From contig NZ_CP024808.1 in assembly GCF_002787055.1 (NCBI RefSeq), positions 1,452,328 to 1,516,327 of the forward strand: a stretch of 64,000 nt of DNA, written 5' to 3'. The position numbers and the translations under genes were made by a program. The notes below the pieces were generated by a model that did not search any database, was not told the origin of the DNA, and was given only the letters and a program-made list of their open reading frames with translations. This DNA comes from Candidatus Nitrosotenuis aquarius. GTDB lineage: Archaea; Thermoproteota; Nitrososphaeria; Nitrososphaerales; Nitrosopumilaceae. Shown one piece after another: positions 47,188 to 57,114 of this stretch (positions are counted from its first letter, which is position 1; every line of letters begins with the position of its first letter).

Positions 47188-48942
47188 GTGTCACGTCTTG
47201 ATACAATCAACTCGCTTAACGCAGTTGCCATGGGTGACAAAAAGGCAGACATTATTCTAAAAAACTGCTCACTGGTCAACGTCTATACCAAAGAGATCAA
47301 CGCACAGACCCAAGTTGCTATTGCAGGTGATAGAATCGCATATGTCGGCCCAGACGCGACACATGCCGCAGGACCAAACACCACAATAATAGATCTGGAA
47401 GGAAAATACCTCACGCCAGGATTTGCAGACCCACATGTCCACATTGACCAGTTTGTAATGCCGTCCGAGCTTGCCAAGCAGTCACTTCTTTGCGGAACGA
47501 CGAGCCTTTTTTCCGATCCAATTGATATTGTGAGTGTTTGCGGATTTGCGGGCCTAAAACAATTTGTAAAGTCATGCTCTGGCCTGCCAATCAGGATTTT
47601 CTCTGTAACGCCTGGCGGCATACCTGTAGATCCAAAATTCAGCCACGGAAAGGTACTATCACTATCGGAGGAAAAGTCAGCACTAAATCTGGATGGAATT
47701 GTGGGGTTGGGAGAAGTGTTCTCATGGACCAAGGTCACAAGCAGGGACCCAAAAACAATGAAAAAGCTTGCGCAAATGCTGGACCACAACTGTCTGATAA
47801 ACGGCCACACTGCAGGCGCATCAGACAAAAAGCTAAACGCGTACATTTCATCTGGAATCTTTTCCTGTCATGAGCCAATTGACTATTCCCAAGTAATGGA
47901 GAGACTCCGATTAGGAATGTGGGTGATGATGCGAGAGGGCTCTATTCGACGTGATCTAAAAAACATCATACCACAAATTCTGCAAACCCAGCCGTATCTA
48001 TCAAGGCTGATGTTTTGCTCAGACGGCCTAGATCCGCTTGACATCTCACAGTACGGCCACATTGACCATTGCGTCAGAGAGGCAATTGCATTAGGAATGG
48101 ACAAAATCGACGCAATAGCATGCGCATCCAAAACAACATTTGATTATTACAACATGAGCAAAGACATTGGCGGAATTGCGCCAGGCAAGCTGGCAGACAT
48201 GCTTGTCTTTGATGACTTGGCCAAAAAACCAAGACGCGTATTTGTTGGCGGCAAGCTGGTCGCATCAAATGGAAGCATTGTGGCCAAGATAAGAAAAGAT
48301 GCACTGCCCGCCTGGATTACAAAGACAGTCAAGCTAAAGAAATTCTCTGAATCTGATTTTATAATTCCAAGCAAAAGCAAGACAGTCACCGCAAACCTAA
48401 TCGAAATGGACACCGAAATCATCACAAAATTATCTACTGCAGAACTTGATGTGCGACAAGGAAATGTTGTACCATCCAAAGAAAAAGACATCTGGATGGT
48501 AGCTGCATTTGATAGGACATATGGCTCAGGCAAGCATGCAATAGGATTTTTGAAGAACTTTGGGGCAGATGTAGGAGCATTTGCATCTACGTGGAGCTTT
48601 CATGAAAATGACCTAATTGTTATCGGTTCTACAGAAAAAGACATGACAATAGCAGCAAACCATCTGGTAAAATATCAGGGCGGAATGGTGATAGTAAAGG
48701 ACTGCAAAATCGTATCGTTTTTGCCTCTCCAAGTGGCTGGAATAATATCGAAAAATTCCTTTGATGATGTTTTGGTCAAATTCACTAGCCTAAACCAGAC
48801 ATTGCGAGATGCCGGCTGCAAATTCCCAAGACCGCACCTAATGCCACTGTTTTTGCCGTTTCTCGCCCTGCCGTCAGTTAGGATCCTACATTCTGGAATT
48901 ATTGACGTAAAAAAGAGATCTATCATCCCAGCACTAGCCTAG
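47188..48942 (+). CDS. ade: Adenine deaminase
   Basis: 584 aa from GTG. Amidohydrolase metal site PHVHIDQFVMP, then INGHTAGASDKKLNAYISSG (family HAPGL-like), CSDGLDPLDI with metal Asp, and C-terminal SWSFHENDL-type core. Converts adenine to hypoxanthine and ammonia, linking purine salvage with GuaB/GuaA downstream. Confidence 0.9.
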   Translation: MSRLDTINSLNAVAMGDKKADIILKNCSLVNVYTKEINAQTQVAIAGDRIAYVGPDATHAAGPNTTIIDLEGKYLTPGFADPHVHIDQFVMPSELAKQSLLCGTTSLFSDPIDIVSVCGFAGLKQFVKSCSGLPIRIFSVTPGGIPVDPKFSHGKVLSLSEEKSALNLDGIVGLGEVFSWTKVTSRDPKTMKKLAQMLDHNCLINGHTAGASDKKLNAYISSGIFSCHEPIDYSQVMERLRLGMWVMMREGSIRRDLKNIIPQILQTQPYLSRLMFCSDGLDPLDISQYGHIDHCVREAIALGMDKIDAIACASKTTFDYYNMSKDIGGIAPGKLADMLVFDDLAKKPRRVFVGGKLVASNGSIVAKIRKDALPAWITKTVKLKKFSESDFIIPSKSKTVTANLIEMDTEIITKLSTAELDVRQGNVVPSKEKDIWMVAAFDRTYGSGKHAIGFLKNFGADVGAFASTWSFHENDLIVIGSTEKDMTIAANHLVKYQGGMVIVKDCKIVSFLPLQVAGIISKNSFDDVLVKFTSLNQTLRDAGCKFPRPHLMPLFLPFLALPSVRILHSGIIDVKKRSIIPALA

Positions 48943-48984
48943 CAAACTTTTAAAAAAGGGTTTCAAAGATTTTTTTCATCTAGC

Positions 48985-50580
48985 ATGGCTTCAATTCAGC
49001 AAACACCACAAGGACCTGTTCTGGTTCTAAAGGAAAGTGCCCTCCAGCAAAAAGGCAGGGACGCACAGAAAAACAACATCATGGCGGCCAAACTAGTAGC
49101 CGATCTGGTCCGAACAAGCCTTGGTCCAAGGGGCCTAGACAAAATGCTTGTTGACTCTATTGGAGATGTCACTATAACAAACGACGGTGCAACTATTCTC
49201 AAGGAAATCGACGTCCAGCACCCCGCAGCAAAAATGATGGTAGAAATCTCAAAAACCATAGACAATGAGGTAGGAGACGGCACAACATCATCAGTCGTAT
49301 TTGCAGGCGCATTACTTGAAAAAGCAGAAGAGCTGCTTGCAAAAGATGTCCACTCTTCAGTTATAATAGAAGGATATCAAGCGGCACAAGAAAAAGTCAT
49401 GGAATTGTTGTCGCAAATTGCAAAGAAAATCGAGCCAACAGACGAGGAATCATTATTCAAAATAGCAACAACTAGCATGCAATCAAAATTAATCTCTGAA
49501 GATTCAGGTGTTTTAGCAAAACTAGTAGTCGACGCAGTGTTACGTGTAGCCGAAAAGAAAGGCGACACATACGTAGTCGACCTTGACAACATCAAAGTAG
49601 AGAAAAAGGCAGGCAGCTCCATCCAAGCAACAGAGCTAGTCAAGGGCATAGTACTGGACAAAGAAGTAGTCCACAGCGGAATGCCGACCAAAATAGAAAA
49701 GGCAAAAATCGCCCTACTGAACGCGGCACTCGAAGTAGAAAAAACAGAGATGAGCGCAGAAATTAGAATCACCGACCCAACTCAGATGCAAATGTTCCTA
49801 GAAGAAGAAAACAGGATGCTCAAGTCAATGGTCGACAAGCTGCAAAGAATTGGGGCAAATGTTTTGATCTGCCAAAAAGGAATTGACGATATCGCACAGC
49901 ATTATTTGGCAAAATACGGAATCTTATCCGTAAGACGCGTCAAAGAATCTGACATGACAAAATTAGCAAAGGCTTCTGGCGGCAGAATCACCACAAATCT
50001 GGATGACATGACAGACAAGGACCTAGGACATGCAGACCTAGTGCACCAAAAAAAGGTGGAATCCGACAAGTGGGTATTCATCGAAGGATGCAAGAATCCA
50101 AAATCCGTAACCCTTCTAGTCAGAGGAGGCTCACAGCGAGTAGTAGACGAGGTTGACCGCTCTTTACATGATGCCCTGATGGTAGTAAAGGACGTAATCG
50201 AAAAGCCAGCAATTGTTGCAGGCGGAGGAGCCCCGGAAGCATACTTGGCATCCCAGCTAAAGGAGTGGTCTGATAACTTTGAAGGCAGGGAGCAACTAGC
50301 AATTAGAAAATATGCCGAGGCACTAGAAGTAATTCCATTAACAATAGCGGAAAACGCAGGAATGGACCCAATTGACACCATGGCAAACCTGCGAGCAAGG
50401 CAAAGCAACGGCAGAAAGTGGGCTGGAATCAACGCCAAAGAAGGAAAAATCGACGACATGCTGTCACTCAATATCGTCGAACCAGTAGCGGTAAAAGAGC
50501 AGATCTCAAAATCCGCAACAGAGGCCGCCTGCATGATTTTGCGAATCGACGACGTAATCGCAGTATCTGGCAAAAAATAA
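48985..50580 (+). CDS. thsA: Thermosome subunit (group II chaperonin)
   Basis: 531 aa. ATPase motifs: SLGPRGLDKMLVDSIGDVTI, TNDGATILKE, VGDGTTSSVVFAGALL, VVDEVDRSLHDALMVV, GGGAPEAYLA. Cytosolic double-ring folding chaperone. The C-terminus (AVSGKK) lacks a GGM tail. TATA-like TTTTAAAAA ~35 nt upstream. Subunit type (alpha/beta) not determined. Confidence 0.97.
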   Translation: MASIQQTPQGPVLVLKESALQQKGRDAQKNNIMAAKLVADLVRTSLGPRGLDKMLVDSIGDVTITNDGATILKEIDVQHPAAKMMVEISKTIDNEVGDGTTSSVVFAGALLEKAEELLAKDVHSSVIIEGYQAAQEKVMELLSQIAKKIEPTDEESLFKIATTSMQSKLISEDSGVLAKLVVDAVLRVAEKKGDTYVVDLDNIKVEKKAGSSIQATELVKGIVLDKEVVHSGMPTKIEKAKIALLNAALEVEKTEMSAEIRITDPTQMQMFLEEENRMLKSMVDKLQRIGANVLICQKGIDDIAQHYLAKYGILSVRRVKESDMTKLAKASGGRITTNLDDMTDKDLGHADLVHQKKVESDKWVFIEGCKNPKSVTLLVRGGSQRVVDEVDRSLHDALMVVKDVIEKPAIVAGGGAPEAYLASQLKEWSDNFEGREQLAIRKYAEALEVIPLTIAENAGMDPIDTMANLRARQSNGRKWAGINAKEGKIDDMLSLNIVEPVAVKEQISKSATEAACMILRIDDVIAVSGKK

Positions 50581-50612
50581 ACCCTAAAACATTATTCATA
50601 TCATAGATTTTT

Positions 50613-51470
50613 GTGCACAAAATAGGCATTGATCTGGGCGGAACAAAAATCGAAGCAGTCTGCCTTGACGAATCCCTAAATGTAATACAGAAAAAGCGAA
50701 TCCCCACAAACCAGCAAAATGGCTATTCCAGTATTGTAAATTCGATTGTTTCTCTGGTATGTGATATTACAAAAAACATTGATGATTATTCTATAGGAAT
50801 TTGTACTCCCGGAACAATCTCAAAAAAGACAGGCCTCATCAAAAATAGCAACACACAATGCCTGATTGGAATGCCACTAAAAGAAGATCTGGAAAAATCA
50901 CTGCACCAAAAAATAACAATGGAAAACGATGCAAACTGTTTTGCCATGGCGGAAGCGAAAATGGGCGCAGCTGTAGGATATGGTCTAGTATTTGGCGTAA
51001 TAATGGGCACTGGAGTAGGGGGAGGAATAGTAATTGACGGCAAAATCCACCGCGGCAGAACAAACATTGCAGGCGAATGGGGCCATCACACGTTACACCA
51101 AAACGGAAATCTGTGCTATTGCGGCAGGCACGGATGCGTGGAGACATACATCAGCGGACCGGCACTGGAAAAGAGATGGACAGAGCTTACCGGCAAAACA
51201 GAATCTCTGCCTGCAATAATTAAGAATTCAGAATCTACACAATGGAAGCAGGAATTTTTGGATAATTTTGGTACTAGCCTAGCAAATGTGATTGACATTT
51301 TGGATCCTGATGTTATAGTATTGGGTGGAGGATTATCCAATATTGATTTTCTATACACACAAGGAAAGCAAGCAGTATACAATAATGTGTTCAGTGACTT
51401 AATCGACACACCAATTATACCAAACAAGCTAGGCGATTCTGCTGGCGTGTTTGGTGCGGCGCTTCTTTAG
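50613..51470 (+). CDS. ROK-family sugar kinase
   Basis: 285 aa from GTG. ATP-binding GIDLGGTKIEAV, catalytic Asp in MENDANCFAMAE, MGTGVGGGIVIDG, zinc site GEWGHHTLHQNGNLCYCGRH with C-x-C-x4-C, adenosine motif VIVLGGGLSN. Phosphorylates glucose, fructose or an N-acetyl-hexosamine; substrate not decided. Confidence 0.9.
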   Translation: MHKIGIDLGGTKIEAVCLDESLNVIQKKRIPTNQQNGYSSIVNSIVSLVCDITKNIDDYSIGICTPGTISKKTGLIKNSNTQCLIGMPLKEDLEKSLHQKITMENDANCFAMAEAKMGAAVGYGLVFGVIMGTGVGGGIVIDGKIHRGRTNIAGEWGHHTLHQNGNLCYCGRHGCVETYISGPALEKRWTELTGKTESLPAIIKNSESTQWKQEFLDNFGTSLANVIDILDPDVIVLGGGLSNIDFLYTQGKQAVYNNVFSDLIDTPIIPNKLGDSAGVFGAALL

Positions 51471-51844
51471 AAATTCTCGTACGCATAATATGCTATCTTT
51501 TTTGCCTCATCCAGCAGTCTTGCGCCAATCTGTGCCATGTCGTTTGGCGCAGAGTATTCTCTTTCTAGGAATTGGCCAAGTTCGGGATCGTTTCTGAGTT
51601 TTTTGTATTCTTTTTCATACCAGATAAGAAAGTTGATTGCATCAATATTGCCTGATTTTTTTGCCACCGTTTTGAATTTTTCAAGGCCAATTCTGTCTAT
51701 TTTGAGGCCGAACTTGACATTGTATTCGTCTAGCAAATGCAAGAAGATATCATGAATTATCCCTACAAAACTGTCAAATTTTTCAGTCGATTCTAGATTT
51801 GCAAGAATTTTTTTTGCTTCGGATATTTTTTGCGCCGTACTCAT
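51467..51844 (-). CDS. Hypothetical helical protein
   Basis: 125 aa, all-helical composition (AQKISEAKKILANLESTEKF; LIWYEKEYKKLRNDPELGQF). No family recognised. Convergent with the ROK gene (4-nt overlap). The stretch could be a HEPN-like or four-helix protein, but I see no R-x4-6-H motif. Confidence 0.6.
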   Translation of the reverse strand: MSTAQKISEAKKILANLESTEKFDSFVGIIHDIFLHLLDEYNVKFGLKIDRIGLEKFKTVAKKSGNIDAINFLIWYEKEYKKLRNDPELGQFLEREYSAPNDMAQIGARLLDEAKKIAYYAYENF

Positions 51845-51879
51845 CGATATGGATCTTTTTTTGATTCTTGAATATCTAT

Positions 51880-52308
51880 TTATTTTAATTTCAGTAATTC
51901 TCTGTCTATTTTGGCCTTTTCTAGTGCTTTTTGTGCATCCTCAAAGCTTTGTTTTTTTGTCGCATTCTTGGAATCCAGCTTGTATGCTCGCTTCGCATCA
52001 TCAAATTTTGTCTTTGCAGTTTCTATTGCTGCCTTTGCATCATCTAGTGCTTTTTTCTTAGCTGCATTGGAAGAATCGACAGCAGCTTTACCTTTTGGTA
52101 CGACAGTTTTAGCAGCAACTGCCTTTGCATCAAGTGCTTTTTTCTGATCTTCTAGCTTTTTCTGTTTTTTCTCTTTGGCTTCTTTTGCAAGTTGCTCCTC
52201 TCGTTCTTTGGCCTTTTTTCTTGCCTCACTATCGCCTGCATAAACAGGAATGATCTGGGTAAATAGCATCACACCTGCAAGTACTGCAAATATCATCAAT
52301 TTATTCAT
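51880..52308 (-). CDS. Secreted Ala/Lys-rich coiled-coil protein
   Basis: 142 aa. Signal peptide ~1-24 (MIFAVLAGVMLFTQIIPVYA). The rest is a continuous charged coiled coil rich in A, K, D, E (KEREEQLAKEAKEKKQKKLE and later KAAIETAKTKFDDAKRAYKL). Structural or spacer role on the cell surface is likely. Low complexity makes homology calls unsafe. Confidence 0.65.
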   Translation of the reverse strand: MNKLMIFAVLAGVMLFTQIIPVYAGDSEARKKAKEREEQLAKEAKEKKQKKLEDQKKALDAKAVAAKTVVPKGKAAVDSSNAAKKKALDDAKAAIETAKTKFDDAKRAYKLDSKNATKKQSFEDAQKALEKAKIDRELLKLK

Positions 52309-52419
52309 CTAATACCTTCTCCATGTCGAAGCAATTTCTACTCGATAATATTTTACAAAATATTTTCTATATGCATCTGTTTTTTCGTTTTAAACAGTCT
52401 AATCGTGGTATGTGGCATT

Positions 52420-53313
52420 CTAAAGTTTCTTTATTATTTCAAGAAATTTCATGCTTTTGTGGATGATGTTTTCCGGATAACAGTTGAGCATCCAACCGTT
52501 ATTGATTTTATAAAATTGCATGTTTTTACAGTCTGTGTCGTATTCCAGATTGCTATTGTCAAATTTCCAATCAAAACCATTGCTGATTCTTTTTTCTGGA
52601 TAACTGTGCCCGCGTACTAATGTAATTGTGTTTTTTGCATAATCTGGTTTTACTTCTGCATACAGGGCGTTTGGATAAAGATAGATCACATTAGGATGCG
52701 ATGTGATTGCGTCAAATTCTTTCTTTGTAACATATTCGTTGTGCAATATTATGACTTTGTTGTATTTGCTAAGAATTGAAGGATTTTTGTCCACATCAAT
52801 GTCTGTTACAAATGAATAGCCAAGCAATTTCAGAACTTGGACCGCGTTTGGATTTGCCTGTGGCAAGAAATTATTTTGTATTTTTATGGTCAAGCATTTT
52901 TCATTACATTCTCCTCTATAGTACGTGTAAAATCCAGGCTCACTGTATGCAGAATCTGTAAACGTAGGATATATCACGACTGTTTTTTTGTCAGATTTTA
53001 TCTTGTCATAGTTTTTTGCCGAGTCGATCTTAAAAATTGCCTTGTTCCAAATTTTTTTGCCGTTTACAACCTGATAGTCGTTTACTTTGATCCATGTTTC
53101 AAAGGCTGATGTGGAGTTAATTTTTTTCCATTCTTTTTCTACCTTGAAATGTTTTGAGATTTTTGCCTCAAACTCTTTGTTGGATGTTTTAAATGTGTCC
53201 TTTGTCTCTAATTTTGGCTTTTTACTGAGATTTTCTTTTGATGTTTCTGAATGTGCCTGCTGAACTAGTATGATAGATACTAAAATAAACAAAATTATGA
53301 AAAATGATTTCAC
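52420..53313 (-). CDS. Secreted hypothetical protein
   Basis: 297 aa. Signal peptide ~1-22 (FFIILFILVSIILVQQAHS). Lys-rich, with cysteines in GECNEKCLTI and DTDCKNMQF / LNCYPENI. Mixed alpha/beta, with a stretch resembling a CheY/periplasmic-binding alternation (VKVLKLLGYSFVTDIDVDKN). No family recognised. Monocistronic. Confidence 0.62.
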   Translation of the reverse strand: MKSFFIILFILVSIILVQQAHSETSKENLSKKPKLETKDTFKTSNKEFEAKISKHFKVEKEWKKINSTSAFETWIKVNDYQVVNGKKIWNKAIFKIDSAKNYDKIKSDKKTVVIYPTFTDSAYSEPGFYTYYRGECNEKCLTIKIQNNFLPQANPNAVQVLKLLGYSFVTDIDVDKNPSILSKYNKVIILHNEYVTKKEFDAITSHPNVIYLYPNALYAEVKPDYAKNTITLVRGHSYPEKRISNGFDWKFDNSNLEYDTDCKNMQFYKINNGWMLNCYPENIIHKSMKFLEIIKKL

Positions 53314-53356
53314 ATGGTATCCAATTTTTCTTGTTTTAAAAAAATTACTACAAATT

Positions 53357-54880
53357 TTACTGCGGCTCTATTGTTGCAGGCGGCTTGCTTGATATCACAT
53401 ATGAGACCCAGGTTACTTCGTCGATCTCATTTGTTATGCGATTGCTGATCTTTGCCAATATTTCATGCGGCAGTCTGGTCCAGTCCGCAGTCATTGCGTC
53501 AATTGACTCTACCACCCGGATCATCACAATGTTTCCATACTTTCGCTCATCTCCTACCACACCTACTGCCTTGTCGTCTCCTACTGCTGCATATGCCTGC
53601 CAAACCTTGTCGTACCATCCAGATATCTCCAATTCCTCTTCCACAATTTTGCTTGCAAGCTTGCAAATGTGTAGTTTCTTTTCCGTTATCTCTCCGATTA
53701 TTCGAACTGCAAGGCCTGGTCCTGGGAATGGATGTCGCATAAGTAGTTTTTTCGGTACGCCCAAAATTGCGGCAACCTTTCTGACCTCATCCTTGTATAG
53801 TTCTCGTAGTGGCTCTAGAACCTCAAGCTTGAGCCAGTCTGGCAAACCACCAACATTGTGATGGGTCTTGATCACAGCTGCAGGGCCCTTTGAGACTCCA
53901 CTTTCTATTACATCAGGGTATAAAGTTCCCTGCGCAAGCCATCTGAATGGGCCGTTTTTTTCTGCAAATTCGGTAAAAATTCTAACAAATTCTTCACCTA
54001 CTATCTTTCTTTTTTTCTCTGGATCGGTTACTCCTTGTAGCCCATCAACAAATCTCTTTTTTGCATTAATTGGGGTAAAATTGACTGCAAAGTTGTCCTT
54101 GAACATTTTTTCTATTTCATGTTCTTCGTCTAGTCGCAACAATCCATTGTCGACAAATACGCACTTGAGTCTGTTTCCAATTGCTTTATGAATTAGTAGT
54201 GCAGCAACCGTAGAGTCGATTCCACCGCTTACTCCACACAAGACATTTCCGTCTATTTTTGAGATCTCACTTACAGTTTTTTCTATGAATCCTTCCATGG
54301 TCCATTCCTGCTTTGCCTTGCAGATGTTTAGAACAAAATTCTTGAGAATCTTGACACCGTTCTCAGTGTGCACTACTTCAGGATGGAACTGTATTCCATA
54401 GATTGACTGGCTTTCGTTTGCAATCGCGGCTGCATGCGATCGTTCCGTGTGGCCGATTATCTTGAAATTGTCTGGTATTTTTTCTGCCTCATCACCATGG
54501 CTCATCCATGCCCGAAGCGAGTCTCCAACCCCTCCTAAAAGGCTGGCGTTGTTGTCTATTGTTAGGGTGGAATGTCCGTATTCTTTATTGGAACGCTTTA
54601 CTTTGCCGCCAAAATTATCTACTATTAGCTGGTGACCATAGCAAATCCCAAGCAAAGGCAGACTCATATCAAAAATTTTGGAATCAGGGCGAGGCGAGTC
54701 CTTGTTGTAAACGCTTGATGGTCCGCCAGAGAAGATTACTCCCTTTGGATTCATTGCCTTTAGTTTTTCAATTGGAATGTCAAATGGAACAAGTTCAGCA
54801 TAAACTGAAAATTCTCGTATTCTTCGGCAAATTAGGTGGCTGTACTGAGAACCAAAGTCCAGAACTACTATTTTGTCCAT
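53357..54880 (-). CDS. guaA: GMP synthase (glutamine-hydrolysing)
   Basis: 507 aa, fused form. Class I GATase ~1-190: nucleophile Cys in LLGICYGHQLI, H-P-E in GIQFHPEVVH. ATP-pyrophosphatase ~195-390 with CGVSGGIDSTVAALL. C-terminal dimerisation domain to ~507. Converts XMP to GMP. Many archaea encode two separate subunits; here one polypeptide. Confidence 0.97.
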   Translation of the reverse strand: MDKIVVLDFGSQYSHLICRRIREFSVYAELVPFDIPIEKLKAMNPKGVIFSGGPSSVYNKDSPRPDSKIFDMSLPLLGICYGHQLIVDNFGGKVKRSNKEYGHSTLTIDNNASLLGGVGDSLRAWMSHGDEAEKIPDNFKIIGHTERSHAAAIANESQSIYGIQFHPEVVHTENGVKILKNFVLNICKAKQEWTMEGFIEKTVSEISKIDGNVLCGVSGGIDSTVAALLIHKAIGNRLKCVFVDNGLLRLDEEHEIEKMFKDNFAVNFTPINAKKRFVDGLQGVTDPEKKRKIVGEEFVRIFTEFAEKNGPFRWLAQGTLYPDVIESGVSKGPAAVIKTHHNVGGLPDWLKLEVLEPLRELYKDEVRKVAAILGVPKKLLMRHPFPGPGLAVRIIGEITEKKLHICKLASKIVEEELEISGWYDKVWQAYAAVGDDKAVGVVGDERKYGNIVMIRVVESIDAMTADWTRLPHEILAKISNRITNEIDEVTWVSYVISSKPPATIEPQ

Positions 54881-54884
54881 TTTA

Positions 54885-55427
54885 TCACTTGGAGTTTTCT
54901 ATCATCTTTGAGAGCGACCACGCAGCCGTGTTTAGGATTTCATTTATGCGCTCTTTTTGACGATAGTTCTTGATTATTATTTCTCGCAGTGATGTTCCGT
55001 CCTTGTTTACAAGGCAGTCTATCATGGAATCCTGCGTTATGATTCCTTTTTCCATGTCGGCAATGTCTTTTTTCTTCATCTCGCCTATGATTCTCTCAAG
55101 GAAAAACGATTTGAATGGATGCATGTCTTCTTTGAGATTTAGCGTATTGTCTAAAACAATTAGAACTTGATCAGGGCTGATGTGCGCATTTCCAATCAGG
55201 GAGCCGTCGGTGTTTTTCTTTAGAGGCACAGAATAGTCTTCTTTTTGGACTTGACTTGTTTCTTTTAGTGATGATGCCTTGGTAAAGCTTTGTTGTTTTA
55301 GTAAGGAATTGACTAATGCGAGATTCTTCTCAAGCATTTCGATTTCTTCTTTGTGTTTTTGTATTTCAGATGTCAGCTTTTCCTTGACTTCTAGTACGTC
55401 TTTGATCTGATCCTCTGAAAACTGCAT
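54885..55427 (-). CDS. Hypothetical protein with N-terminal coiled coil
   Basis: 180 aa. Coiled coil ~1-50 (VLEVKEKLTSEIQKHKEEIE), then a linker and a globular domain ~70-180 (DQVLIVLDNTLNLKEDMHPF; DGTSLREIIIKNYRQKERIN). No family recognised, probably conserved in thaumarchaea. It starts upstream of guaA with only 4 nt between, so co-transcribed. Confidence 0.6.
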   Translation of the reverse strand: MQFSEDQIKDVLEVKEKLTSEIQKHKEEIEMLEKNLALVNSLLKQQSFTKASSLKETSQVQKEDYSVPLKKNTDGSLIGNAHISPDQVLIVLDNTLNLKEDMHPFKSFFLERIIGEMKKKDIADMEKGIITQDSMIDCLVNKDGTSLREIIIKNYRQKERINEILNTAAWSLSKMIENSK

Positions 55428-55463
55428 ATTTGCTCTGTGGTAATCTCGGTATTAAAACGCATT

Positions 55464-56216
55464 CTAGCTAGAAACGTTATGTTCTAGCTGTTGGTATGTT
55501 AATTTCTCAAAACCACGGATTGGCTTTGAGAGGGTAAAAAGATCGGATTTTGTTTTTGGCGCAAGCCATTCAAGCAGCATTTTTCCATGGTATAGTTTTT
55601 TCTGCTTGATTTTCCTTTCTGATTTTTTTGTGCGAGAATACGTGCCTATTTTTGGCCCAAAATCCATGCCAAATAGAAATATTTTTGATGCGTCAAACTT
55701 GCTTGCCAAAAACACGGCTCTGTCTCCATCGGTAAAGCCACCAAAATTTTCAATCTTGCCTACTTTTTTTGTCTGTGTTGTCCCAATGCAGTTTTTGAAA
55801 TTTCTTGCAAATTCCAATTTTGAAATGTTGCCTCCATGTGCATGAACAACTATGATGCTAGTCTTGCTGAGTTTTCTTATCAAGTCCAAGTCTCCGTCCA
55901 GATCAGTTGCTATGATTTGGGGCCTGATTCCGTTTCTGACTAGGGCATCCAGCGCAGTGTCTGCACAAATCTTGACTGTATTTTTGTATTTTTTCAAAAT
56001 TGGCAGTGCCGAGCCGAGCGAGGGGCCAGAGCCAATGACAAAGACTGTCTTGCCCGATATTGTTTTTTTTAGCTTTTGAAAAGAATATTGTCTTGATATG
56101 ATTGAATTTAACATGGATGCGGCCTTTAGATCATTTTGTTTCTGATAGCCAAATTCTCGCGCTATTTGGTTGTATTTTGTGCCCCATCCGCGGATCATCA
56201 ACTCTAAAATGAGCAT
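55464..56216 (-). CDS. mptE: 6-hydroxymethyl-7,8-dihydropterin pyrophosphokinase, archaeal type
   Basis: 250 aa, DUF115/MptE pattern: VFVIGSGPSLGSALPILKKY, CADTALDALVRNGIRPQIIA, TDLDGDL, VHAHGGNI, GFTDGDRAVFLASKF, LFGMDFGPKIG. Activates hydroxymethyl-dihydropterin for condensation with pABA. Divergent from dihydropteroate synthase with a 17-nt gap, a direct pathway link. Confidence 0.9.
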   Translation of the reverse strand: MLILELMIRGWGTKYNQIAREFGYQKQNDLKAASMLNSIISRQYSFQKLKKTISGKTVFVIGSGPSLGSALPILKKYKNTVKICADTALDALVRNGIRPQIIATDLDGDLDLIRKLSKTSIIVVHAHGGNISKLEFARNFKNCIGTTQTKKVGKIENFGGFTDGDRAVFLASKFDASKIFLFGMDFGPKIGTYSRTKKSERKIKQKKLYHGKMLLEWLAPKTKSDLFTLSKPIRGFEKLTYQQLEHNVSS

Positions 56217-56233
56217 ACTTTATCATAAATGAT

Positions 56234-57088
56234 GTGAACAAGCTAGGTCCAATACCAGTTGGCGGGCAAAACCCCGTTCGAATAATGGGAATACTAAACA
56301 CCAGTCCTGAATCATTTTACAGAAAATCAATCAAGCATGGGAGAGCGATTCGGGAAACCGTCAAGCAAATGGAAAATGATGGCGCTGATTTTGTCGATGT
56401 TGGAGGAATGTCTACTGCGCCATATCTCTCAACACTGGTATCAGAAAAAGAGGAAACAAAACGAATACTGGATGCGATAAAACACATCCAAAATGCATCA
56501 AATCTCCCAATCTCAATTGATACGTGCAGATCTTCTGTGGCAAATATTGCACTGGAGCATGGTGCAGACATCATAAACGACATTTCCGGCCTAAAATACG
56601 ACAAAAACATGATATCTGTAATAGAGAAACACCGCCCATCACTTGTCTTGTGTGCATATGGACAGTCTTCAATTAAAGACCCAATAGCACAAGTCAGGCA
56701 TTTGCTAAAGCAGAGCATTACCATTGCAAACAACATCTCCAAAAACAATATTGTAATAGATCCCGCAATCGGTTTTTTCAGAAAGACGGGCAAAAACCCA
56801 TTTTTTTCAAAAATAAAAACAGACTGGGCAACCAGAGATCTGAATGTTTTGCAGAATCTGTCTTCTCTTAATCTGGGCTTGCCTGTTTTGGTCTCTGTTT
56901 CAAACAAGTCATTTATTGGCAAAATTCTCAACAAAGATCCGCAAGACCGATTACACGGATCTGTTGCTGCAGAGGCAATCTCAGTTCTCAATGGATCTGA
57001 CATAATACGTACCCACAATGTATCGCAAACAAAGGACGCAATTTTGGTGGCGCAAAAATTATCAAAACAAATCAGGAAAGGCTTATAA
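56234..57088 (+). CDS. folP: Dihydropteroate synthase
   Basis: 284 aa from GTG. RIMGILNTSPESFYRKS start, DFVDVGGMSTAPY (usual GGESTRP site altered), SIDTCRSSVANIALEHGADI with INDISGL, and late SVSNKSFIG. Condenses pterin pyrophosphate with pABA or an analogue. The change of GGESTRP to GGMSTAP is common in archaeal members, whose p-aminobenzoate substrate may differ. Confidence 0.9.
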   Translation: MNKLGPIPVGGQNPVRIMGILNTSPESFYRKSIKHGRAIRETVKQMENDGADFVDVGGMSTAPYLSTLVSEKEETKRILDAIKHIQNASNLPISIDTCRSSVANIALEHGADIINDISGLKYDKNMISVIEKHRPSLVLCAYGQSSIKDPIAQVRHLLKQSITIANNISKNNIVIDPAIGFFRKTGKNPFFSKIKTDWATRDLNVLQNLSSLNLGLPVLVSVSNKSFIGKILNKDPQDRLHGSVAAEAISVLNGSDIIRTHNVSQTKDAILVAQKLSKQIRKGL

Positions 57089-57114
57089 CATAATCAAAAT
57101 CTTCTGTAGAAGGT